From: Cryptomeria japonica
Lineage: Eukaryota > Streptophyta > Pinopsida > Cupressales > Cupressaceae
Reading direction: 5' to 3'
Assembly: GCF_030272615.1 (NCBI RefSeq)
Contig: NC_081414.1
Coordinates: 824,491,396 to 824,555,395 of the forward strand
DNA length: 64,000 bases
The notes under the pieces are model-generated. The model saw nothing but the letters and a program-made list of their open reading frames with translations, did not search any database and was not told where the DNA came from. Shown here piece after piece: positions 47,427 to 58,599 of this stretch (its first letter is position 1; the number at the start of each line of letters is the position of its first letter). Made by a program: the position numbers and the translations under genes.

Positions 47427-48234
47427 TGTTTATGGTGAAAATGGATAACAATAATAACAATATTGAAAGGCTAAATGAATTCAACCACTAAACCCTAGCC
47501 TAACAATCAACAAAGATCCACCATAACATATGAAGATTACCTAAGACAATGCAAAATAAAACAAAATCACAAAGATTATACCATCACATGTCCAATAGGG
47601 TTTTGATCTCCATTCTTCCTATCTCCATTGATCTTGCTTGATATATTTGCTCTCAGATTTTTGTATGCACAAGAGCTCAACAAAGAACGGAATGTGGTTG
47701 CAAGTAGGATCGTAGTGTAGCAAGTTGCATGAAAGATCATTAACATGAGTGATTAGGATGAGTCATTAGGAATGAATGATTAGGGTTTGACAATGAAGAA
47801 AGCATCTTCTTAAATAGAAGACACAATATGAAATGGAGGGTTAAGATTGAGAGGTGTAAAAAGGAGGTCGGCTAGGATTAGAGGGTAGGTAGAAGAAATA
47901 GTAAAATAATGAAAGGGGTAGGTAGTGTATGAGTTAAGAGATGAATGACATGTGTCATGTGTAGAAAAAGCTAATGAATTAATTAAATAAATAAAGATTT
48001 ATTTAATTAATAGAAGAAGTAGGATAATTAAATAAATAAGATATTTATTTAATTTAGGAAAATGATAATTTAAATAAATAAATGTATTTATTTAAATGAG
48101 AAATAAGGCTAGAAGAGCATAAATGAATTAATTAAATAAATAAAGATTTATTTAATTAATAGAAGAATTGGGCTTAGATAATTAAATAAATAAAATATTT
48201 ATTTAATTAGACATGACAATTTTGGGTGTCTACA
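47427..48234 (-). mobile_element. 3' LTR of element C
   Basis: 808 bp, TG...CA in plus-strand reading. On the element strand U3 starts TGTAGACACCCAAAATTGTC and holds five AT-rich dyads (47970-48220). Identical to 62915-63722 except for three substitutions. Confidence 0.95.
47970..48220. repeat. Five AT-rich palindromic repeats in U3 of LTR C
   Basis: Five dyads of about 30-36 bases, each of the form TTAATTAAATAAAT, a short A/G centre, then ATTTATTTAATTAA or a variant. Spacing is about 40-55 bases. The other LTR has the same set at 63460-63705. Confidence 0.85.
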
Positions 48235-48248
48235 TTTTGCCCCTCTTT
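48235..48248 (-). other. Polypurine tract of element C
   Basis: Minus-strand AAAGAGGGGCAAAA directly before the 3' LTR. Confidence 0.8.
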
Positions 48249-48754
48249 GAGACAATGCGGCTTGTCGCGTTGTTTCAAAGAAGATAAGATGAACTGATAC
48301 AGAGTTGCCCCAGAATGGGAATGATATGCCCCCTCGAGAGATTGGATGAAAAAGTCTGGCAAGATTGCAGACAATCTCTCGATAAGAAAGAAAGGCTAGA
48401 ATGGACTGACCAGATAAAGTGACAAAGTCACGGGATAATGAAGACTGACTCGGAAAATGAAGGCAAGGGCTAGGGTAGGCTATAAGATAGACCACGGGCA
48501 AAAGACATCCTCATTGTCATCTACACCCTCACAAGATCACAGTGCAGAGCGAGAAAAAGAGCAGCAGCAGTCAGCAGCGATGGCTTTCGTACACAGATTC
48601 GACCGCGTTCGCCGATTTCAGAGGCCAGCAGAGGTAGGAGAGTCGGTAAGTACCACCAAACCTCCTCGTACTTTGACGCATTTGCTTTTTTGTCATTAAT
48701 GCTTAGTAGGTAGCAATAAATGCGCTAGGAATAGGGTACCAAAAAAATGCAAAA

Positions 48755-49015
48755 AACGTGCAACCGCGTCTGTGTCGGTGCCAGGCGCGTCTGTGTCCAA
48801 CAGGCGCGTCTGTGTCGGTGCCAGGCACGTCTGCGTTTGGAACCGCGTTTGTGCTTGATGCGGGCGCGTTTATGTCCTGTAGGGGCGTTTATGTTCCAAA
48901 GTCGCGTCTGTGCACAATTTAGGCACATTTATGTCCAGAAGGTGCGTCTATGTTGTGTAAGCGCGCTTGTGCAGTCTAGAGGGGCATTTGTGATGTAAAA
49001 ACGCGTTTATGTCTA
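48755..49015. repeat. CGCGTCTGTGT array in the PMD intron of element C
   Basis: About 13 degenerate units of roughly 20 bases, starting CGCGTCTGTGTCGGTGCCAG. They read in the sense orientation of the PMD gene. The same motif occurs in the gag-pol leader in the sense orientation of gag-pol. Confidence 0.85.
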
Positions 49016-49049
49016 TGCATGGTTTGGGTCTTCTAGGTCAAATCGGCAG

Positions 49050-49420
49050 TTCTGTGATGAACATACGCTGTCGATTGGATAAGCTGTTGAGAGAATACAC
49101 TCAAGCAGGTCCTCTAGGAAGACTAGGATAGATCAAGGCACTTTGTGATGAACAGGGAGCACCAAGATAGAGTACTTTGTGATGAATAGGGAGTACCCAA
49201 AGGATGAGCAGCACTTTGTGATGAACAAGGAGTGCTAAATGTGAGTAACACTTTGTGATGAACAGGGAATGTCACACACGTAGTACTTTGTGATGAACAG
49301 GGAGCACTACTAGGATAGATAGCAACACTTTGTGATGAATAGTGAGTGTCACTAGGATAGATAACCATATGCAATTAGATAGCAAGTAGCATTTTGTGAT
49401 GAACAGTGAATGCCATCATG
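49050..49420. repeat. CACTTTGTGATGAACAGGGA array in the PMD intron of element C
   Basis: Seven to eight units containing (C/T)ACTTTGTGATGAACAGGGAG with small changes, spaced about 30-65 bases. It ends shortly before the acceptor of the main PMD exon. Confidence 0.85.
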
Positions 49421-50769
49421 ACTGACATGATTGATTTGTTTGACTGTAGGAGTATTTGCCTATGCTGGAGTCACGGGAGAGGTTCCCGTCCACACACAGA
49501 TTGCGACCAGAGTTGTCGTTTGAGGACAGAGCTGCTATTGAGGAGATGGGCCTCAGACATGTGCTATATGTGCCTGAGTTTCAGACAAACATGGGTTTGC
49601 TGACTGCGCTGGCGGAGAGATGACACTCCGAGACTTGCACTTTCCACTTGCCGATGGAGGAGATGACAGTGACCCTCGAGGATGTATACAGAATTTTGCA
49701 TATACCGATCGATGGAGAGCTAATCCCATACGATCGAGATGGAGACAGAGAGGCGCTGAGACGGGTGTTCCAGGATCCCGGGCTAGAGATGAGAGCAGGG
49801 CATGTGGCATGGGATACCATGACCGCGACAGAGTTAGCTTTGCCAGCTGTGATTGGAGGAGTTATCAGTGGGTTCTTGTGTCCAGACAGGGCTACACGGG
49901 GGTTGGCAGTGGGCTGGGGAGGAGCACTGGAGACATTGGTGACTGAGCACGCCAGGTATGCATGGGGTCCATGTGTCTTGGCCCACCTATATTATGAGCT
50001 TCACCAGTTCGTCTACCATGGATCGGTGGGACTAGGTTGCAGAGTGACACTGCTACAGGTGTGGGCATACGAGCATCTGCCTATCACACGGCCGATACAC
50101 TTCAGAGGCAGGGGTCACGGACAGAGTTTTGTTCATTTATATGATATGATCACTTCACAGCCTCGGATTGGTAGGTTAGAGCACTCGAGGCGTGTGATAG
50201 ATGACATTGATGTGGTCATCTAGAGGCCGTACCTGGGGTGCGAGGAGTGGGAGGATGACGCAGTGGAGCTGCCGTATACATTCAGGAGCAGATATCTGAT
50301 TGGGCGGACGCCTTACATACTGGAGAGACGGCTTGTGGACAGGGTAGGCAGACAGTTTGGCAGGATCCAGAGGATGCCACGAGGCTCAGGTATGTATGCC
50401 CGTATAGTGAGGCATCAGGCGCAGTTTGGACCGCTGTTGTCATATGATCAGGCAGTTACACAGCTGGCAGAGATGATACCCCTACCCTGGGATATGTGGC
50501 CAGAGATTGAGGACGCAGGTATGGATGCAGAGTACACAGCTTACTGGGCCGAGCATCCATTCCCTCGCCTGACATATCCAAGGGAGCTACTGGATGGAGA
50601 TGGAGGAGGAGATGATGATGATGATGGTGGAGGTGATGGGGGTAGAGGCCGACAGCGGCGGAGGGGAGTAGTTGGGGAGAGGAGGGTGGCACCTCGGAGA
50701 GAGGGTGGACAGGAGGGACAAGCCCAGGTGGTGAGGGGTCGCGGTGGAGTGCCCCTGCAGGTACCAGCA

Positions 50770-50930
50770 GCACAGGGTCCTAGAGCACAGAGACCGAGAC
50801 AGGGATAGGTGCCAGTATAGGCACAGGGACAGAGACAGGTGCAGGTACCCAGGCATGCACAGAGACAGGTACCTGTTCAGGCACCGAGACAGGTACAGGG
50901 GCAGGCACCCGCAGAGGGAGAGCCACAGGT
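50770..50930. repeat. CACAGAGACAGGTAC minisatellite in the PMD gene
   Basis: Words such as CACAGAGACAGGTACC and GGCACCGAGACAGGTACAGG recur about every 18-24 bases. It codes a Gln/Val/Pro/Arg repeat between the Arg-rich stretch and the coiled coil. Confidence 0.7.
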
Positions 50931-51423
50931 AGAGGCTGAGGGTGGGGATCCTGAGGAGGATGAGCTGCTAGAGCTGAGGGAGATCTGCCAGGGCTAGGCA
51001 GACGAGATTCAGGAGTTGGAGAGGGAGAGGGATCGGCTTAGGATCAGGCTCAGAGATACTGAGCGGGAGAGAGACCAGGCTATCCAGCGTTATACGGAGG
51101 CCGAGACAGCTCTGAGGGCGGGGAGACAGGCGGCGGAGGACACAGGAGCAGGCTACGCATATGTGTTGCGGGCCGGAGAGGAGATCGCCTACTCGAGGGA
51201 CCTGTATTATGGTGTCGTGCCAACGGATCAGCGGGCGAGGAGCTTCCATAGACCATCGCGCACAGCGACGGCTACGGGAGGGAGTCGGAGGAGGCAGGCA
51301 TCTAGTGGTGGGGTCATGGGTCCTCCACCACCACCAGACAGGCAGGGTGATCCTGGAGCAGGTTCGTCTAGAGCTCAGATTCTGTCGAGACCAGGCGGCT
51401 CCGAGGAAGGGAGTTCATCATAG

Positions 51424-53039
51424 CCATAGAGGGCTCCCTTGTATCAGTATTTGTACCATTTTTTTTGTATTGCAGACACCTGCGGGTGATTTTGTAGCCA
51501 TATGATTCTTTTGACATCATTGTATCATGACACATTTGATTATATATGAGAGATGATTCATCTTTGCGGCAGCTATATGCATGTGTACCTTATGCAATGT
51601 ATGTTTCTATGATGTATGTTTTATGTGATGGATGCAAATATGCATATGATGCAATGCAATATTTTTGTTCTTTTATGTTTTATATGCGATGCATGATGCC
51701 AATGTGAATGTATGTAATGCAAATGATTATTTACATGATGAAAATGTAAGATGTACTAACATGTGTTGTATGCAGGACGTGATGCAATTGTGATATCTAT
51801 ATGTATGTATGAGATGCTTATATGTGGTAATGCAGGTGTAACTATATGAAATGCAAATGTTTTTGGTGTGTCATTATACTCAGTCATGTGATAGCGGGCT
51901 ACGCGGACTCAAGAAGGATGGTGGAAGTCAATCAAGAAAGGGGGGATAGAAGATAGAAGATATGAACGTGAAAGAGCTTCTTGTGCGTTATCATCATTGA
52001 ACTTTATTATGGCAAGTAGGTTATGACAATCGAGGCATATGTTCGACCTAGAAAGTCATTGTACCTGTTTGCATGGAGATAAGACAATCACAAACAAGGA
52101 ATGCCCCAGTTCATACTAGACTCTCAGTGTCCTCATATCCTTGGACAAGTCATAGTATTACTAAGAGACAATCCACAGACAGCAAATGCAAATAGGTGAC
52201 GATACCCCATCCTCGCCTTTCTAGTCAAAGACATCCTGGAAAAGCTAAAAGACATGTCACCAAAAGATAAAATCAAAAGAAAACCAAGACTCGACACCAA
52301 CATCCACTGTAGTCCTCAAGTTTAGTGTCTCTTGTCACTTGTATAAGTCATGTTTTATTGTGGTCACAATGTTCACTTTCACAAAAGGGATAGATTAACA
52401 CTAAACCATAATGTTGTCTAAATCTGTTGAAATATTTGATTTTGGTTAAACCCATTGTTGCTGCTGTGTCTCATTTGAAACTGATGGAATCCATGAAACT
52501 GATACTTTATTGCGGAGAAAACGAAACTTTATTGCGGATCTGTGATGCAAATGTTGCTTTATTGTGGATTGTGCGCGAATAGACTGAAGAAAGCTGGAAG
52601 AAATTTTACTCCTTGAAACATGTGATGTTCTTAGTTCCACACCCATCACTAGACATAGGATTTGCCTTAGCCACAGATAGGATCTGATTTATTATGGATG
52701 AAAAGGGAGGTGAAAAGGGATGTTTATTATGAATGGCTAACCAATCTTGGGTAGATTAATAACAAGCCATGATGGGAATGGGTAAGTTTATTATGAACGA
52801 ATAGGTCGTGAGTGTGTGCAAAGTGAAATGATGAAAGAGAATCCTAAAGGAGGGAGGAGCAATGTCTCTACGCATGGCGCTGGGAACCCAGTTTTCACCA
52901 TGGTACTTGCCCAGGGCGCCACCGAAGTGGTTTTCACCGTTGGACGAAATTATTTCTCTTTACTTTTTTTTTTTTTTTTTTTGTATTTTTGAAATTTTTT
53001 GATTTTTTTGGTATTTTTGAATTAGGATATTCCAGAGAG
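51424..53039. other. Element C spacer between the convergent PMD and pol genes
   Basis: 1.6 kb without a supportable gene. First an ATG/TGCAT-rich low-complexity stretch (51540-51890), probably the PMD 3' UTR and similar in B; then the hexamer array (52003-52792); then a poly(T) run next to the pol stop (52965-53000). Confidence 0.7.
52003..52792 (-). promoter_or_regulatory. AATAAA hexamer array downstream of pol in element C
   Basis: On the minus strand AATAAA occurs at eight places (plus-strand TTTATT at 52003, 52354, 52506, 52528, 52558, 52688, 52723 and 52787), usually as CC(A/G)(C/T)AATAAA or CATAATAAA. The same kind of array follows pol in element B. Confidence 0.55.
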
Positions 53040-56000
53040 CTATGTGTAGAACCTGCGAAGATGCATGCTGTTGATAGGATCCTCCAAAGGTTCACCTTCT
53101 GTAGTTGAGAGCTGATATGCCCCAGATCCATAGGCTGCTGTAATGATATAAGGACCAAGCCAGTTTGGTTCGAACTTGCCCTTCTTATCTCTGTCTTGTT
53201 GATTCTTGGGGTTTTCTCTGAGGACTAAGTCACCTACCTCAAATGTGTGAGGCTTGACTTTGTGATTGTAGCTGCGGCTCATTCGCTGTTGGTAAGCCTT
53301 AAGATGATTAAAAGCAGTTTGTCTCTATTCATCCAGCAGTTCTAGTTCTTGTAAGCGGGAGACCCTGTAGTCTTCATCGTTGATGATGTTTCGCAAAGAG
53401 ACCTGTAAAGAAGGTAACTCGACCTCAATAGGCAAGATGGCTTCAGCACCGTAGACAAGTGAGTAGGGTGTAGTTCCTGTAGGTGTGCGGACACTTGTGC
53501 GGTAGGCCCAAAGTGCAGGATTGAGTTGGATGTGCCAGTTATGGCCAGCGTCGTCGACTGTCTTTTTGAGGATTTTAAGAATTGTTTTATTAGACGCCTC
53601 AGCTTGGCCATTACCTTGGGGGTAATATGGTGTGGAGAAACGATGGGAGATATGGAAGCGCTCACAGAGTTCACGAACATCCTGATTTTTGAATGGACAC
53701 CCGTTATCAGTAATAATGGAATCAGGAATACCATATTGGCAAATGATGTAGTTCAGGATGAAGGTAGCAATTTGTTTCCCAGTGACTTGTGTGAGAGGCA
53801 CGACTTCAATCCATTTTGTGAAATACTCTGTGGCTGTGATAATGAATTTATGACCATTGGAAGAAGGAGGGTGAATCTTGCCTATGAGATCGAGTCCCCA
53901 CTGACAAAAGGGCCAAGGAGATGCAAGTGGTTGTAGTTCTTGTGCTGGTGCATGTATGAGGTCTCCATGAATTTGACATTGCTTACATTTCTTGACAAAC
54001 TGATATGAGTCTTTTTCCATATTGGGCCAGTAATATCCAGTCCTAATGAGTTTCTTGGCCAAGGTAGGACCACTAGTATGCGGACCACATATCCCTTCAT
54101 GCACTTCACGTAACGCAATCTGAGCTTCGTCGCTTTCTAGACATCTAAGAAGAGTGCCATCTAGACCTTGTCGGTATAGGATATTAGCTAGAATGACATA
54201 TCGAGAGGATTGGCGAATGAAAGTGCGGCATTGGTTGTTTGATAGATCAGGAGGTAAGATGTTGTCGCAAAGGTATGTGAAGATGGAACCATATAACTGG
54301 GATTCAGGACCAACAACGCATATCATTTTAGTAGGAGTGATCTCATATGACGGAACCAACAGGTTGTCTACTAGGAACTCATAGCAGGTCTCATTCTGAT
54401 GTAGATCAATTAGTGAAGCGATTGTAGTCATGGCATCTGCAGCACGATTCTGCTCTCTTGGTATCTGCTCAAAGTCTATCTTTGTAAAGTGTTGTTTCAG
54501 ACTATCCACCATTTGTTTATAAGGCAGTGATTTTTCATCTTTTGTTTGGTAATCATCAGTTGCTTGACGGATAACAAGTTGGGAGTCTACAAAAACACGA
54601 AGTTCTTGGATCTTCCATTGAACTGCAATTCGTAATCCAGTTGTTAATGCCTCATATTCCGCTATATTGTTGGTGCAAGGAAATGATAAGCGGTATGATT
54701 TTGGTATAGAGTCTCCTTGAGGAGTTATGAAGAGGATACCAGCGCCTGCCCCATGCTGTATGTATGAGCCGTCAAAGTATAATTGCCATGGCTTTGCATG
54801 TGATATTGTTAGAATGGATTCATCTGGAAATTCTGAATTTAGAGGAGCATTATCTATCATGGGAGCATCTTCTAATTGATCCGCGATTGCTTGTCCTTTT
54901 ATTGCTTTTCTGTCCACATACTCAATGTCGAACTCACTCAGGATCATTACCCATTTGGCCAGTCGCCCAGTAAGTGTAGCTTTGTTGAGAAGATATTTTA
55001 ATGGATCAATTCTTGCAATCAACTTAGTCTTATGAGTGAGCATATAATGGCGTAATTTCTGTGAAGCAAAGACCACAGCGAGACATGCACACTCGATCGG
55101 TGTGTAGTTTAGCTCATATCCCACCAATGTGCGACTGATATAGTATACTGCTTTTTCCTTGCCGTCAGCTATTTGTTGTGCTAGGAGTGCCCCTAGTGCT
55201 GTTGGAGTAGCTGATATGTATAGTAACAAAGGCTGATCTGGAACTGGTGGCATCAAAACTGGCGGATTTAAAAGATAATCTTTGAGCGTCTGAAAAGCTT
55301 GTTGACAGTTATCATCCCATTTGAACTTGATGTTTTTATGTAGCAGGTGCTGGAAAGGATTACACTTATCTGCAAGTTGTGCTATGAATCTTCGTATAGA
55401 CTGGAGTCTCCCTTGTAAGGATCGAAGTTGACTGATATTTCTGGGTGGCGACATGTCCAAGATAGCCTTGACTTTTGCTGGATCGGCTTCGATTCCTCTT
55501 TTGGACACAATGAATCCTAGGAGCTTCCCGGAAGTTACTCCAAAGACACATTTTTTGGGGTTTAATCTTACCTTGTATTTTTCCAACCGATCAAAGATGA
55601 CTGAAAGTATGTCCAAATGTGTATCTCTATCTATTGATTTACCCAAGAGATCATCAACATAATCTTCCACGGTTATGTGCATGAGATCATGAAAGATAGT
55701 GGTCATTGCTCTTTGATATGTAGCACCTGCATTTTTTAGCCCAAAGGGCATGACATTCCAATAGAAAGTTCCCCATGGACAAGTGAATGATGTTTTGTGT
55801 TGATCTTCAGGTGCAATCCTGATTTGATTATAACTAGAAAACCCATCCATTAATGATAGCATTTCATGACCTGCTGTGAGATCAACAATCAAGTCAATGT
55901 TTGGTAATGGGAAGTCATCCTTTGGACAAGCTTTGTTGATGTCTCTGAAATCTGTACATATTCTGATGCTGCGATCTAGTTTGCTGACAGGTACTAAATT

Positions 56001-56230
56001 AGAGATCTATTCGGGATAATCAATTGGGCGTATGAATCCGACATCCAATAATTTCTCCAGCTCTGCTTTGACTAGTAATGCCACTTGTGGATGCATTTTC
56101 CTTAATTTCTGTTTTACTGGCTTTGCCCCCGGTTTGACTGTCAAATGATGCATTACCAAATCCGGATCTAGTCCAGGCATATCAGCGTATGACCATGCAA
56201 AGTTGACTTGTCGTTCCTTGAAGAAGCTTA
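53040..56230 (-). pseudogene. Element C pol: RT, two RNase H regions, integrase
   Basis: Minus strand. RT (from about 56.13 kb; KQKLRKMHPQVALLVKAEL, MPFGLKNAGATYQRAMT, YVDD at about 55.66 kb), classic RNase H (ISATPTALGALLAQQ, ECACLAVVFASQKLRHYM), archaeal-type RNase H (LYFDGSYIQHGAGAGILF, NNIAEYEALTTGLRIA, VFVDSQLVIRQ), then integrase: zinc region KKCKQCQIHGD, core WGLDLIGKI, ITDNGCPFKNQ and YYPQGNGQAEASNKTI, so the DDE residues are in place. The tail KFEPNWLGPYIITAAYG ends at 53040. The second RNase H marks the Tat lineage. Only a few breaks; catalytic motifs are preserved. Confidence 0.9.
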
Positions 56231-57129
56231 TGAATTTTCCCCTTTCGGACTCTGTCAAGGATTGAGCCAGGAATATGTTGTGTGGAACTTCTTCTGTACC
56301 AATGTTTGTCTTTATAGTCTCCTCTACCAACATGGATGATTTTTCCTCATATGATGCTGGGAGAATGTCGAGCCTTCCATCTTCGGGTGCCTCAGAGAGG
56401 TTTTCACCCTCAGATACGTCCTTTCTTTTTACTTTTTTGGAGTCAGATAGCGCCACAGTGTGGTTTTCGCCATAAGACCCTTGTTTTGTTCTTATTTTCA
56501 CATTTTTGCGACTGGAAGGTCTGACACCCTCACCAAAATATGCCACGTTGTTGAGTTCTATGGTGTATCCTGCTTTGTGGTCCCCAGGGGGAAGATCATC
56601 GCGTATGCCAAGATAGTCAATAATAGCTTCGTCATTTTGAAATGTGTCAAATTGTGCTGATCCTTCATAATCCCAGTCAATGAGTTGGGGATGAACAAGG
56701 GGAAGGCCTTTAATGTTTTCAGAGTTTGCAGGGCTAAGAGTGAAGATGTGGTTATATTCGGGTATATCGAGGCAATTGTCGAGGTCATCGATGGCACTCT
56801 CCTCATCAGTTTCGATCGCAAGCGAATCCAAATTGTCATCACTAGTAGCGTTTTCCGGGACAGGTGTCCTCATCCTATGTGATTTCGACCTAAGACCTTG
56901 AAACGAAGACTGTGGGAAATCCCTATGAGTTGTTTCTTGACCAACTCTTAATTTTTTGTAAAATTCCTCTTCTTCTGTGGTTTCATCTGGCTCTCTGAAT
57001 GTCTCAGTGAGCTCATAGTCACTGGAGGATTTGTCTGAACCCCATTCCCATTCGTTGGAATCTGTGGAATAGTAATCTTCTTGTTGAACTTTGGCAACTT
57101 TGCTTTGCGATGCCTCTTCTGTCCTTTTA

Positions 57130-58040
57130 GTGTGTATTTTGGAAGTCAGAAAACCAAGTCCCTTTGAGCGTTCCCTTCTTACAGTCAATTTAGGTTGTAA
57201 GGGTTCCATGACGCCTTCTTTGCGTAACCCAAGAGGGCTTTTTCCATCATACCCGAATCTTTGTAGAATCTTGAAGCCTTTTCCATAGTTCTCACAAGGT
57301 ATATTGATCTGATCATGTGTGTCCTCTTCAATGTCTTTGTAGAGCATTTTGTATAAATCTTCCTCTTCCAGTTCGCCCCATCTTTGAAAGGTAGTAGGAT
57401 CCCATTTGAATGCCATGATGGAGATTTGTTTGTTAGGATGTGGCCTTCCATATTCTTTTGGAGAGCTCACGACTTGTCGTAAATACATTGTCTGATTTAA
57501 AGTGTATTCTCCCATGCCTTTGTCTTGAAATTTGCCTTTAAGTTCACCTTGTTTTGATGTTGAAGGTTTCAATGACTCAGGGTCAATGTATGCCGAAGAA
57601 GGAACAGCTTCACGATTACTAGGAATGATGGTCTCAGTATGTGATCTCAGGTTATTGCAATATATGAACGGATTTGGATCACCGTTGACTGTTACCTCGA
57701 CTCCATTACGAGGAAACTTAATGCATTGATGATATGTTGATGGGACTGCCCTCATTTCATGAATCCAAGGACGTCCTAGCAATATGTTGTATGTGAGATC
57801 TAGATCTAGGACTTGACAAACCACATCCTTTGTGACTGACCCAATTCTTAGAGGTAGGGTGACCGTGCACTTGGATGAACGCTCTTCATCATCATAGGCC
57901 TTGATGGTGATTTGATTTGTAGAATTCACAGCTTTGTCAGAATATCCCAATTGTTTAATGGTGCTCAATGTACAAATGTTTAGACCAGCTCCTCCATCTA
58001 TCAGGACTCGCTTTATTCGATGTTTGTGTATGAAGGCTTC
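57130..58040 (-). pseudogene. Element C aspartic protease and G-patch-like linker
   Basis: Protease: RVLIDGGAGLNICTLSTIKQ (Asp-Gly-Gly active site) to ILLGRPWIHEMRAVPS. Downstream, at about 57.29-57.15 kb, lies a G-patch-like stretch (YGKGFKILQRFGYDGKSPLG ... RSKGLGF). Placed between gag and RT as in element A. Confidence 0.75.
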
Positions 58041-58599
58041 AATATGTAATGGTGCATTATGTGGCTGACTTACGGAGGCGTCATCGACTTCTGTGAACGT
58101 AAGGGAATGTGGAATGGAAAGGTATCCCACCATGGCTTGAAACTGGTCCATGTTCAGATCAGTAGGGACGACAGTGTCTCTCAAAATTTTGTCAAGAATA
58201 GCCTTATGAGCAGGGGATATGCGTAAGAGCTCAAGGATGGAGATGAGCGCGGGTGTCTTTCCTAATTGTTCTACAAGGTCATACTCAGGTTTGGTTGACG
58301 AAGAAGTGGTATTCTTAGTGGAGGCACCTCGCAACGTGATTTTACCTCGATGAGTTGTAACATGACATTCAGAGGTAGGTTCGGAAGAAGATCCAACACC
58401 TCTTAGGACAATCTTGGGTCTCTGAGGAGGATTCTCAGGGTTTTTGTTCTTGATGGTAATAGTAGAGATATGATTGTCCATCGAGATATGATTGATAGTT
58501 GAATCATAGTTGTAAGGTGCTCTAGTATAGTTGGCCTGATCATCTGTGACTTGGGCTTTTCCTTTGTCATGCTTTGGGAATGGTTCCTTAAACATCTCA

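Larger units (their letters stand above)
48580..51423 (+). pseudogene. PMD gene of element C (antisense to gag-pol)
   Basis: Plus strand, facing pol. A short first exon (48580-48645, MAFVHRFDRVRRFQRP) ends at a strong donor (TCG|GTAAGT). The body begins after the acceptor CTGTAG at 49449. The interval carries two tandem arrays. The body has PMD hallmarks: MTVTLEDVYRILHIPIDGE, an AHLYYELHQF helix and LLQVWAYEHLPITRP. After the domain come an acidic run (GGGDDDDDGGGDGG), an Arg-rich stretch (RGRQRRRG), a Gln/Val/Pro minisatellite (50770-50930), a coiled coil (LERERDRLRIRLRDTERERD) and the tail GGVMGPPPPPDRQ. The region is GC-rich compared with its surroundings. It has a small number of breaks. 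Host PMD proteins (MAIN/MAIL) influence silencing and development; any such role here is inference. Confidence 0.8.

Noticed and set aside
48755-49420. CRISPR-like regular repeats
   Set aside because: Units are degenerate, lack unique spacers of constant length, and lie in the intron of a retroelement gene in a plant genome.
49450-51423. PMD gene as a host MAIN/MAIL-type gene
   Set aside because: It lies between pol and the 3' LTR within the LTR and target-site boundaries of element C, and matching copies occur in elements A and B.
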